Assembly (NCBI GenBank): GCA_039636775.1
Contig: CP143429.1
Coordinates: 3,472,001-3,536,000 of the forward strand
Length of the DNA stretch: 64,000 nt
Reading direction: 5' to 3'
Source: Micrococcaceae bacterium Sec5.8
Lineage (GTDB): Bacteria; Actinomycetota; Actinomycetes; Actinomycetales; Micrococcaceae
Shown piece by piece: positions 16,571-24,382 of the stretch. The translations under genes and the position numbers were made by a program. The notes below the pieces were generated by a model, which saw nothing but the letters and a program-made list of their open reading frames with translations, ran no database searches and was not told the origin of the DNA. The stretch's first letter is position 1, and the number at the start of each line of letters is the position of its first letter.

Positions 16571-17257
16571 TTATTTGGTATTGACGGTGATCTTGGCGAT
16601 GCCGACGAGCATGTCGGCTTTCACGGCGTCGGTGTTGAAGGTTTTGTTCAGGAGCCCGGCGGCGGTGTCGGAGATCAGCACGCGGGTGCCTTCCAGGACC
16701 GCGGTGTCACCGGCGGCCTGCAGGGGCTTCAGGGTGGAGCCGTCCAGATTGAAGATGTAGGCCTGCTTGACGGCGGTCTTACCGTTGACTGCGACGTCAC
16801 CGTAGAGCTTGGAAGTGCCCGGGTCGATGGTGAAGTTGGTCAGTTCGACCTTGGTGTCACCGGCGGTGAGGGAGAACCCGGAGCCGGCGTGGCTGATCAG
16901 GCCCTGGACAAACGGGCGGTAGTCCTTGGCGGGGTCGTAGTAGTCGACCTTGCCGCCGGTGATCGGGAAGATCAACGAACCATCGGTCAGTGCGGCGGTC
17001 CCGACGGTGCCCGGGGTGAGTTTCAGGGTCTCCAGTGCCTTCGCGAAGGAAGCGTCGAGCTTTACTGCGGTGGACGTGCCGGTCAGTGCCGGGATCGAGG
17101 CCATCGGCTTGGGCTTCTCAGCCGCGGCAGAGGAAGAGGAGGACGCCGAGGTGGCCGGGGCGGAGGAAGCATTGTCCGCCGGGCTGCAGGCGGCCAGGGA
17201 AAACATGAGCGAACCGGCAGCGGCAACGCCGAGGAAAGTCTTGATGGATGTGCGCAT
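16571..17257 (-). CDS. lipoprotein of unknown function, copy B
   Basis: 228 aa, identical in every residue to copy A (8381-9067) although the genes differ at five third-codon or silent positions (AAT/AAC, GGG/GGA, GCG/GCC, GGT/GGG, TTG/CTG). Lipobox SLAAC with Cys24. It precedes the molybdenum oxidoreductase gene on the same strand by about 110 nt. Confidence 0.88.
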   Translation of the reverse strand: MRTSIKTFLGVAAAGSLMFSLAACSPADNASSAPATSASSSSSAAAEKPKPMASIPALTGTSTAVKLDASFAKALETLKLTPGTVGTAALTDGSLIFPITGGKVDYYDPAKDYRPFVQGLISHAGSGFSLTAGDTKVELTNFTIDPGTSKLYGDVAVNGKTAVKQAYIFNLDGSTLKPLQAAGDTAVLEGTRVLISDTAAGLLNKTFNTDAVKADMLVGIAKITVNTK

Positions 17258-17359
17258 GGGAGTGCTCCTTGAAAGTGTTTCAGTGGATGATGCCGATCCC
17301 GCGGCCGTGATGCACGGCCTGACATTTTCGGGCGGGTCCGGCTTGGTCTGTCAGGAGTA

Positions 17360-17387
17360 CTTCGAGAGCACACCCCACCCCGGATGG
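17360..17387 (-). promoter_or_regulatory. candidate SigK-type promoter of lipoprotein B
   Basis: Mirror of the site at 8251-8278: CCATCC-N16-TCGAAG read on the minus strand, unchanged between the repeats. Confidence 0.4.
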
Positions 17388-17642
17388 GTCACCACCGAAC
17401 CGACACCAACCCGTTACCCAACCACACCACCCCAGTCCCCGGAAGAAACTCAATCGGATCACCAAGAGCTCAACTTCATTCCTGCGATGTTCAACCGCCT
17501 GCACCTGAAGCGCGCCATTCAGGAGCTTAAAGCCAATGGACGCAGGAACCCCGCAGTGTCTCACGCGCGGCTCGGCGCCGAACACGCTGCACCGGGGTCA
17601 CCCGGGCGCGAAGCAAGGTCCAGGCCTCGAGAAATGGGGAGT

Positions 17643-17679
17643 CAAAAAAGGGTGAGGCGCTCTTGTGGTCGCCTCACCC
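17643..17679 (-). terminator. intrinsic terminator, minus strand
   Basis: GGGTGAGGCG (17650-17659) pairs with CGCCTCACCC (17670-17679). Six A residues precede it on the plus strand, giving a T-run on the minus strand. It follows the hydrolase pseudogene at 17718. The 17432-17642 stretch shows no gene. Confidence 0.7.
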
Positions 17680-17717
17680 GGTTTCGCTGCGGTGATTGGG
17701 CTGTAGTGCTGGACGTT

Positions 17718-18200
17718 CTATTTCTGTAGGAAGGCCAGCAGTGCCTGGTTGAACTCATCGGGGTGGCTCACGATGCAGGCGTGCGGTGCGCCGTGGATCA
17801 TGTGCAGGCCGCTGCCGGGCAGGCTGCATGGGTCCGGACATCGGCTCCGGCGAAGGGCACGGTGCCGTCGCCGTGGCCGTACAGGATGAGTGCCGGGACG
17901 GTGACCTCGGGCAGGTCATTGCGGAAGTCGGTGGTGCCGAAGGCTTCCATGCAGGCCAGTGCCGCTTTTTCCCAGCCTGTTTGCAGAGCTGGAGGGCTTC
18001 CTGGAACTGGACCTCGGTGACTTTAAGCTCCCAGTTGGCCTGCATCCTGTAGGGCGGGACGGCGGCGGCGAAAACGACGCTGCGCACCCGGTCACTGCCG
18101 TACCTGGTGAAGTAGCGGGCAACTCCACCACCACCATCGAGAATCCAACGAGGGTCGCGTCGGTGAGTTCGAGTGCCTCGAGGAGGGTGTGAAAGTCGCA
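17718..18200 (-). pseudogene. broken alpha/beta hydrolase
   Basis: Minus-strand pieces of a chloroperoxidase-like hydrolase: ELTDATLVGFSM (nucleophile elbow), VARYFTRYGSDRVRSVVFAA, then FGTTDFRNDLPEVTVPALIL, YGHGDGTVPFAGADVRTHA and HPDEFNQALLAFLQK with its stop at 17718. They lie in different frames, so at least two frameshifts are present. The 5' part before LEALELTD and part of the cap region are absent. An intact relative is at 31895. Confidence 0.75.
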
Positions 18201-18566
18201 ACTAGCGCAGCCTCCTCTTCAACAGTGACCGACAGACCAGCCTTGGGGGTCATCAATGCTGCCGGAGCCAGCCGCTACACCAGGCGGCAACACATATTGA
18301 AAACAGGCCCGTTACGCGGGCAAAAACTGCGTCTCACTCCGGAGGACGAATTCCTTGAGGATCTGGACAATATCCAGGACAAGAAGCTTCAGGTATTGGA
18401 CAGCGAAGTTCAGCGCCAACTCGACCACGAGGTCATCGCGGACGGCGAGATAAACCCCGAAACCGAGTTCCGGCACTATGAGCTCGACGACGAATTCAGA
18501 GACCGCGGCAAGCGCTGGCATTGCGCCGTTCAGGTCGGGTGCGGGCAGCCTCCCCTGGCCTTTTGA
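18189..18566 (+). CDS. hypothetical protein (uncertain)
   Basis: 125 codons from an ATG at 18189 or a later start. The part after residue ~40 looks coding-like and highly charged (LRLTPEDEFLEDLDNIQDKK, then ETEFRHYELDDEFRDRGKRW), probably helical. The N-terminal 30 residues overlap the antisense hydrolase pseudogene and look doubtful. Family not recognised; it may be the 3' part of a larger gene that lost its beginning. Confidence 0.35.
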   Translation: MKVATSAASSSTVTDRPALGVINAAGASRYTRRQHILKTGPLRGQKLRLTPEDEFLEDLDNIQDKKLQVLDSEVQRQLDHEVIADGEINPETEFRHYELDDEFRDRGKRWHCAVQVGCGQPPLAF

Positions 18567-18599
18567 TTAGCCGACCTCCAGTATTGCCGTGATACGCCG

Positions 18600-18633
18600 A
18601 GCACCCCCACCGCAGGAATGCGCAAGGGGTGCT
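18600..18633. terminator. hairpin after CAP/LGFP gene
   Basis: AGCACCCC (18600-18607) and GGGGTGCT (18626-18633) flank an 18-nt loop that contains a further short GCGCA/TGCG pairing. There is no T-run. It lies just past the stop of the CAP gene. Confidence 0.4.
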
Positions 18634-18644
18634 TGTGCGCGGGT

Positions 18645-19691
18645 CTATTTGTAGGTGACCCGCGAGCCGGTTGGACTCCAGCGGATTACGCCGCCCTGGT
18701 AATTTTGGGCGACGGCTCCTCCCCGGCCGGTAACGTACTCGTTGCTGGTTGGGTATCCGAGCCGGCCGTTTTCGAAACCGGTCTTAGCCCACAGGGAGCG
18801 GATCCCGCCGAAGGAAACAAAGCCGCCTGTTCTGGGGGACCAGATGATGGCCCCGTTCTGGTAGTTCTGGTATACGCCGCCGCTCCGGAGCCCGGTGACC
18901 TCGTCGGTGACGGGGTAGCCGAGGAGACCGTTCTCGAAACCCGTCTTAGCCCACGCCGAGCGGATGGCGCCCTTTGTCAGCCGGGCGCCGCTGGCCGGTG
19001 AGTACAGGATGCAACCGACCGCGTAGCACTGGTAGGAGCCGCGGTTTTTGAGCCCGGCAACTTCTGCGCTGGTGGCGCGGCCCAGACCGCCGCGGTACGA
19101 GGCGGCCTTGGCCGCTATGGGGGAGAGAGGCGCCTTGGCCGGGGCGGCCGGGCTGACCGTCGTCGAGTAGGCTGCCAGGTTGGAAACCACCAGGTGCCAG
19201 CCCCGGTACGGCCCGGAGGTCGGGACAACGTAGCCGATCCCGTCAGCAGTGAGTCGTGAATCCAGCATTGCAGCCTTGTGCGAGGGGGAGCCCATCCACC
19301 AGGCGACGATCTGCTCCGGGGTGGAGTTGAAGCCCACAATCTCGCGGTACATTGTGGCGCCGGAAGGTATCAGGGAGCCGCCGGCGTCCGGACGGTGGAT
19401 TCTGCCAAAGTCGAATCCGGGGTCCTTGGTAGCGACTCCGAGACGGTTCGCCCAGTCCTGCGATACGTTAGCGATCCGCTGGTTCCAGGCCAGCGGCCGG
19501 GCACCAACTTTGGCGCGTTCGGCATTGATAAGATTGTGGGTCTTCTTCGCGAAGGTGTCCGAGTAGGCGGATGACGGCATCCCGGCTTTGACCGGTGCTG
19601 CAGTGGAGGCGCTAGCGCCGAGGAGGCCGCCGGACAGTGAGAGCAGGAGACCGAAAACCACTGCGGTCGCGCGGGTAGAACGTAATTTCAT
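18645..19691 (-). CDS. secreted CAP-domain protein with LGFP repeats
   Basis: 348 aa with a Sec signal peptide (residues 1-32, cut near ASTAA). A CAP/SCP domain spans about 45-175 (HNLINAERAKVGARPLAWNQ; WWMGSPSHKAAML; GYVVPTSGPYRGWHLVV). Three LGFP-type repeats follow (SAWAKTGFENGLLGYPVTDE; SLWAKTGFENGRLGYPTSNE; and a first, weaker one with YQCYAVGCILYSP). LGFP repeats are found in actinobacterial cell-wall proteins and are thought to hold them to the envelope. Substrate unknown. Confidence 0.88.
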   Translation of the reverse strand: MKLRSTRATAVVFGLLLSLSGGLLGASASTAAPVKAGMPSSAYSDTFAKKTHNLINAERAKVGARPLAWNQRIANVSQDWANRLGVATKDPGFDFGRIHRPDAGGSLIPSGATMYREIVGFNSTPEQIVAWWMGSPSHKAAMLDSRLTADGIGYVVPTSGPYRGWHLVVSNLAAYSTTVSPAAPAKAPLSPIAAKAASYRGGLGRATSAEVAGLKNRGSYQCYAVGCILYSPASGARLTKGAIRSAWAKTGFENGLLGYPVTDEVTGLRSGGVYQNYQNGAIIWSPRTGGFVSFGGIRSLWAKTGFENGRLGYPTSNEYVTGRGGAVAQNYQGGVIRWSPTGSRVTYK

Positions 19692-19844
19692 AAGTCCCTA
19701 GATTGAGTGCCGGGTGGGATCGCTGGGAGACGGGACAAGTCTGCCGGGCATCAACGGGTGATTGGACGGTTTCGTGGGTTGGTGGGGGAACTCTTGGCAG
19801 ATCCTGCGGAACCGACAGCCACGGTTCGAGACATGATCTTGTGA

Positions 19845-20060
19845 AGGGGGCGGTCACGCGGGGCACGTACGTCGCCCGTGCCGCCTCCATGATCTCCCCT
19901 CCGAAGCATCAGGCCGGCCGTAGGCGGTGTTGTCCCGGACGGTCCCCCAAACAGCCAGGTGTCCTGCATCACCACGCCCATCCGCGAGCGCAGTTCATGC
20001 CGGGACATCAACCCCGCGTCCACGCCAACGAGGGTGATCCACCCGGCGTCGAGCCGGGCT
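19845..20060 (-). pseudogene. ABC exporter fragment
   Basis: Minus-strand fragment matching part of the nucleotide-binding domain of the intact exporter at 24383: ITLVGVDAGLMSRHELRSRM, GVVMQDTWLFGG, TVRDNTAYGRPDA and EIMEAARATYV. Single-base deletions after LFGG and near EIMEA shift the frame. Walker A, the signature and Walker B are absent. It is joined upstream to an unrelated regulator fragment. Confidence 0.7.
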
Positions 20061-20069
20061 CCGGCCAAT

Positions 20070-20465
20070 GACTCCCCTGCCCGGGACGGAGCGACCCAGG
20101 ATAACTGGACCGCTGTTGCCCGCATCGACGAGAATCTCCGGCGCCGCCGGCTCCGCAAAAGGCCAGTAGGCGTAGTAGCGGTGCCCCGGCGGTTGTTGCG
20201 AGCAGTCGATGGTAAGTGCCTGGTGCGCAGCGTTGGACGCGACGACGGCGGTCCCGCGGCCGACGATGATCGCCGGCGTGTCCAACGCGTCCAGGAGCTT
20301 CACGCCCTGGGCCGGAGGGCATCCCCTGTGGGCGGCGCCGGGTGCCGGGCATCGCCGCGGACCAGCGTGTACAACTGCCTGCGCTGCGCCGGAGTCAGGC
20401 GAAGGGCGCTGCCGACGGTGTCGAGCACGGAATCCGAGAGAGATGTCACGTCCCTGCTCCAGCCG
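20070..20465 (-). pseudogene. MmyB-type XRE regulator fragment
   Basis: Minus-strand text reads SLSDSVLDTVGSALRLTPAQ, RRQLYTLVRGDARHP, then, after a frame change, LLDALDTPAIIVGRGTAVVA and SNAAHQALTIDCS. This matches the end of the helix-turn-helix and the start of the ligand domain of MmyB-like regulators. Both ends are missing. Its 3' side fuses to the ABC fragment, marking a deletion junction. Confidence 0.55.
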
Positions 20466-20842
20466 CGCCTAGTAGTCAACGCTCATGCTGGCCAAGCCTC
20501 ATGTCCCCCACCCCACCCAAGATGGGAGTCATAAACAGGCTGGCTATCTCCGCTCGATCACCCTCATCCTATGGGCCTCACAGCCCCTGATGTGGCGGCT
20601 TCGTCGTCGCGTGCTTCTCGCACGCCGGTGTGAACAAGGTTTTGTTAGCGCTGGTCCGGCCGTCACCCGGCCGGCCGTTTTGTCACGCCGTCAGCAGGCC
20701 ATGGAACGTAAGTGTTTGTCCTACGATGGATGGTGGTCTGACCCGGCATGGTCCAGATCAGGGGACCAGCGTGGATCTCATCATTCTCGCCAGCATCGAC
20801 AACCACAAGTATCCACGCGGCCCTTAGAACTGGGAGATCCTC
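20466..20842. other. intergenic region without recognised gene
   Basis: 377 nt with no convincing coding frame. It includes a GC-rich palindromic stretch around 20657-20682 (CCGGCCG repeats followed by TTTTG) that could end transcription rightward. A ribosome-binding site (GGGAG) for the NmrA-like gene lies at the right end. Confidence 0.4.
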
Positions 20843-21769
20843 ATGACCACCACAGCAGTCCTCGTCGCCGGCGCAACCGGTGACCTCGGCCGGCGGCTTG
20901 TTCGCGAGCTACTCCTCCACGACACCCAGGTCCGGGTGCTGACCCGCCCCGGCAGTAGCAACCGGGCTAAGGAACTTTTTGGCGAAGATCGGCGGGTCGA
21001 CATTCTCGAGGCCGACTACACGGACCCGGCCGCGCTCGCCTCCGCCGTCTCGGGTATCGACGCCGTCGTCTCCGCCGTGAGCGGCACCCGGCCGGTCATT
21101 GTCGACACGCAGCGGGCTTTGCTCAGTGCCGCCGTCAGCGCAGGAGTCCCCCGGTTCATTCCGTCAGATTATTCCGCAGACTACCGCCGGATCACCGTGG
21201 GCAGCAACCGCAACTTCGAGCTCCGCCGGGAGTTCGCCGCAGATCTGGACGCAGCACCCATCCGGGCAACCTCGGTCCTGAACGGCGCGTTCATGGACAT
21301 GCTCACCGGTCAGGCCCCGATCGTCCTGTTCGGTCGCCGGCGCGTCCTTTTCTGGTCCTCCCCCGATCAGGTCCTCGACTTCACCACCAAGGACGACGTC
21401 GCCCGCACTACCACACACGTCGCGCTCGATAAGGATGCTCCCCGCGTCATCGAGGTTGCCGGCGACCGCGTAACGGCGCGAGGGCTGGCGGACCTGATGA
21501 CGGAACTCACCGGCAGCCGCTTCAAACTGCAGTGGGCCGGTACCGCAGGCTCCCTCTCACTGATGAGCAAGGCAATGCGGCGCCTCTCCGGAAGCGCCGA
21601 CGAAACGTTCCCCGCCTGGCAAGGCATGCAGTACCTCGTCAACATGTTCAGCGGGCAGGCGCAGCTGCAACACGTCGACAACTCGCGCTACGGACACCAG
21701 CAGTGGACCACGGTCCGTGATGTCCTCAGCGCTCATCTGGCCTCGCGAGGTGCTCTCGGCCGGGACTAG
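20843..21769 (+). CDS. NmrA-family NAD(P)-binding protein
   Basis: 308 aa. The N-terminal Rossmann motif is VLVAGATGDLGRRLVRELL. The atypical short-chain dehydrogenase pattern follows (VDILEADYTDPAALASAVSG, then VSAGVPRFIPSDYSADYR). This matches isoflavone-reductase or NmrA-type proteins, which act as reductases or redox sensors; the YxxxK pair is not obvious. Its 3' end overlaps the decayed LuxR gene on the other strand by about 44 nt. Confidence 0.82.
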   Translation: MTTTAVLVAGATGDLGRRLVRELLLHDTQVRVLTRPGSSNRAKELFGEDRRVDILEADYTDPAALASAVSGIDAVVSAVSGTRPVIVDTQRALLSAAVSAGVPRFIPSDYSADYRRITVGSNRNFELRREFAADLDAAPIRATSVLNGAFMDMLTGQAPIVLFGRRRVLFWSSPDQVLDFTTKDDVARTTTHVALDKDAPRVIEVAGDRVTARGLADLMTELTGSRFKLQWAGTAGSLSLMSKAMRRLSGSADETFPAWQGMQYLVNMFSGQAQLQHVDNSRYGHQQWTTVRDVLSAHLASRGALGRD

Positions 21770-22370
21770 GGCGCGGACGGATGACGCCCCTAAGCAGGGC
21801 GGCCGTAACGAGACCGGTCCGGTTCCGTACATTCCAGTCACGCATGAGTTTGCCGAGGTGCCACTTCACGGCCTGCGGACTGTAGTCCGTTTCTTGCGCG
21901 ATTTTCTCATTGGATTGGCCCTGAACGGCGAGCAGCACCATGTCGAGATCCGGCTGCTCCAGTCGGCCCGGAGCCGGCACCACGTCGAGGGTCGGTACGG
22001 GAAGTTCCTCGCCCGCCTCATGACCTGCGGTGTGCGGGTGGGGTCGGTCTTGGACCAGGTCGCTGCCCAGCAGGCTCCCGGTTCTGTTGCGACGAGTGAT
22101 GCCCGACCCAGCAGCGTAGCCATTTGCGCTGCGGTGATCGCCGTGTTGTGTGCTTGCAGAAAGGCGGTGAAGACCCGGAGGGCCGGGACGCCGCCGTGCA
22201 GGACCGTCCGAAGAGGGACCTCCGCAGTGCGGATATTTCGGGCTGACTGCCCGACGGCCAGTTCAGCGGCCCAGCGGTCTGTCTCCGCTTCCCACCCAGC
22301 ATCCGGAGATTCGGGCTCGGGGTCGGCGAAGTCCCAAGTTTTCCGCCACTGCGCCGAGGTTTTGGCGGCC
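21726..22370 (-). pseudogene. LuxR-type regulator remnant
   Basis: The C-terminal helix-turn-helix is readable (LLAVQGQSNEKIAQETDYSP, then QAVKWHLGKLMRDWNV). The preceding part (ETDRWAAELAVGQSARNIRT, then EVPLRTVLHGGVPALRVFTA) is in another frame, so a frameshift lies near 21990. No start codon exists before the HNH gene's stop at 22371, so the 5' end has been lost. Confidence 0.6.
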
Positions 22371-23948
22371 CTACCCCGCAATGCGGAGTGCCCAGTCGGA
22401 AGGTTCTGGCGGGGTTGGCGGGCCGGCCTCGCCGGGACCGACAGCATTGGCATCGACCTCGGGCCAGTCAGGCGGCTCCAATTCCGGGTCAGGCGGTTCC
22501 ATTTCCGGGGAGTCGCCCGCTTTGCCGAGGTTCATCGGCAACAATGGCGGCTCCCAGTCTTGCTGTTCGCTGGCATACGAGCGTCCCGCGGGTGACTTCC
22601 ATCCGGGTGGATGGTCCCTGGTGGCGTCGACGGGCGTCCACGCTGTGGTGTGTCTGAGGCGGTGGTGCCGTCGGCAGGGTTGGCCCAGGTTGCTGACGCC
22701 GGTGCCGCCTCCCTCGGACCAAGCCAACACATGGTCCGCTTCGTTGTCCAGGGAGTGGTTGTTGCAGCCGGGAAACGGGCATCGGCCGTCCCGAAGCCGC
22801 AACCACTGGCGCATCGCTTTCGGCACCCGGTAACTGGTCCGTCCGATCTCCAACGGAGCCCCGCTGCGCGGATCGGTCAGTACCCGGAGGAACGATCCGG
22901 CACCGTCCCCCACCAGCCGCCGGGCCATGGACGGCGGAACAGGACCGTACGCGTCCAGCGCTGCCGGTTCCGACGTGACGCCCAGAAGAGAGAGCACAGG
23001 CACCGTCACCAAGACCTGCGCCGTCGGTGATGGAGTTCCTTCCGCCACCCCCGCCAGCAGCCAGTCGACGGCGACGTCCGCCCGGAGCTGGGTCAGTGTC
23101 CGGGATTCATCCGGACACTGCAAAGCACGGGCGGCTTCCGTCGCACGGGACCACACGCCCACCGCCGCATCCGCAGTCACATACATCGAGAGCCAGGCCA
23201 TACCGTCCCGGTCCGGCGCGTATTCCAGCCGACGGTCCATCGCGCTTTTTCGGTGGCGCTCTTCGATGCTGACAGGATGGTGCACCTCACGCCATTTGCG
23301 GGCTTTGGCCCGAAATCTTCCGGGAACCAGTTCTCCCGCCGGGCAGCCGCGCGCGGCGGAGGGGTCTTCGGGGTCCAGGAAATGAGCTTCCAGGGCAGCA
23401 GCCGCGTCCTGGTCCAGGCCTGCGGATTCATCACACATCACGCGTGCGTGTTGCCACGAGATAGTACCTGCCTGCAGCGCCGACCGCGTCCGTGGCAATC
23501 TGGTGGCCAGGTCGGCCGACTCGGCCAGGAGCGCCGCCGCCGCTCTTTCGCTCACAGTCAATACGCAGGCAACCTCTGCCGTGACCGCCATTTGCCGGGC
23601 GATGCGCTCCGACGGCGACACGGACCGGCCAGCCATCGTTGCCGAAGCGCGAGCGTATCCCGTGGCGAAATGTATCTTCAGCGCGGCCAGCCTGGCTTCC
23701 GTGCGCGCAACCTCAGCCAATCCGTCCAGGCACGCGTCCGCTTCGTCCTGAATTGGGTTCGCGTCGGCCGAGGCCCCGGTCGACGCCGGGCGGTCGACGA
23801 ATGCAGCCATCACCGCGAGGGAAGCCTCCATGGCTTCCAACGTGTCGGCGACCGCTCTATCTTCCATACCCACAGCATGGCAGGAGGCACTGACATTAAT
23901 GCCGGTCAATTTGATGCCAGCGTCAGGGTGGATGGCTGGGTCGGTCAT
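22371..23948 (-). CDS. DUF222 / HNH endonuclease domain protein (13E12-like)
   Basis: 525 aa from ATG 23948; a later ATG at the MEDRAV position is also possible. The long helical DUF222 region covers about residues 40-380. A C-terminal HNH motif follows: LRLRDGRCPFPGCNN, then EADHVLAWSEGG and CRRHHRLRH, with the Cys and His needed for metal binding. The last 80 residues are Pro/Glu-rich. Such proteins are abundant, repeated and poorly understood in Actinobacteria; some accompany mobile DNA. Confidence 0.85.
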   Translation of the reverse strand: MTDPAIHPDAGIKLTGINVSASCHAVGMEDRAVADTLEAMEASLAVMAAFVDRPASTGASADANPIQDEADACLDGLAEVARTEARLAALKIHFATGYARASATMAGRSVSPSERIARQMAVTAEVACVLTVSERAAAALLAESADLATRLPRTRSALQAGTISWQHARVMCDESAGLDQDAAAALEAHFLDPEDPSAARGCPAGELVPGRFRAKARKWREVHHPVSIEERHRKSAMDRRLEYAPDRDGMAWLSMYVTADAAVGVWSRATEAARALQCPDESRTLTQLRADVAVDWLLAGVAEGTPSPTAQVLVTVPVLSLLGVTSEPAALDAYGPVPPSMARRLVGDGAGSFLRVLTDPRSGAPLEIGRTSYRVPKAMRQWLRLRDGRCPFPGCNNHSLDNEADHVLAWSEGGGTGVSNLGQPCRRHHRLRHTTAWTPVDATRDHPPGWKSPAGRSYASEQQDWEPPLLPMNLGKAGDSPEMEPPDPELEPPDWPEVDANAVGPGEAGPPTPPEPSDWALRIAG

Positions 23949-23984
23949 TCAGGATCTGACTGATCCCGAACTTTCCGAAGGCGC

Positions 23985-24160
23985 CCCTGAAGCCGCGGCA
24001 GCCGGACGGCCAGGCCGTCCCCGAGCCGGAAGGTCGCGTTGTCCCACCCGTTCGCCACCCGCACTATCGGACCACCGTCGAGGTCTGGCCGCTGGTCCCG
24101 GACGAGGCGCCGGACCAGCGCGATGCTCACTTCCACTGTGGCTGACGGCATTTCCGCCAT
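23985..24160 (-). pseudogene. aminoglycoside-phosphotransferase-like fragment
   Basis: Starts at ATG 24160 with MAEMPSATVEVSIALVRRLV and continues RVANGWDNATFRLGDGLAVR, then LPR. This is the first ~55 residues of an APH-type kinase, up to the N-lobe. The rest, including the catalytic HGD motif, is gone; the frame ends at 23945, overlapping the first codon of the HNH gene. Confidence 0.65.
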
Positions 24161-24382
24161 ACAGAAACCCCGCCTTTCGTGTCCCGGCAATGCCAACCAA
24201 TCACTTCTTCGTCCGAATAGTGGAAGGCGAGATCCCGGGTTCCCTGGGTCTGGGTCACGCCGTCACCAATATGGCGCCAACTGCGCTCGACGGATAGGCA
24301 TCAAGTGGCAAAGATCGATGTTCATTTTCTTGGGTCGATACGTTCCTAATTTGAAGACTTCCGTGGTCACGGTGAACAGAAA

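Larger units (their letters stand above)
16552..17431 (-). repeat. 880-bp inverted repeat, right copy
   Basis: Reverse complement of 8207-9086 over its whole length. It is oriented so that the lipoprotein gene and its promoter point back into the cassette. Homologous recombination between the two copies would invert the 7.5 kb between them. The arrangement puts the same promoter and first gene at the head of both converging operons. Confidence 0.95.

Noticed and set aside
8207..17431. Composite transposon bounded by insertion sequences
   Set aside because: The repeats contain a lipoprotein gene and no transposase, terminal inverted repeats or target-site duplication: bases outside the two copies differ.
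20466..20842. Short plus-strand frames in the gap before the NmrA-like gene
   Set aside because: No ribosome site, no recognisable pattern, and frequent Arg/Pro/Ser runs as in noncoding GC-rich DNA.
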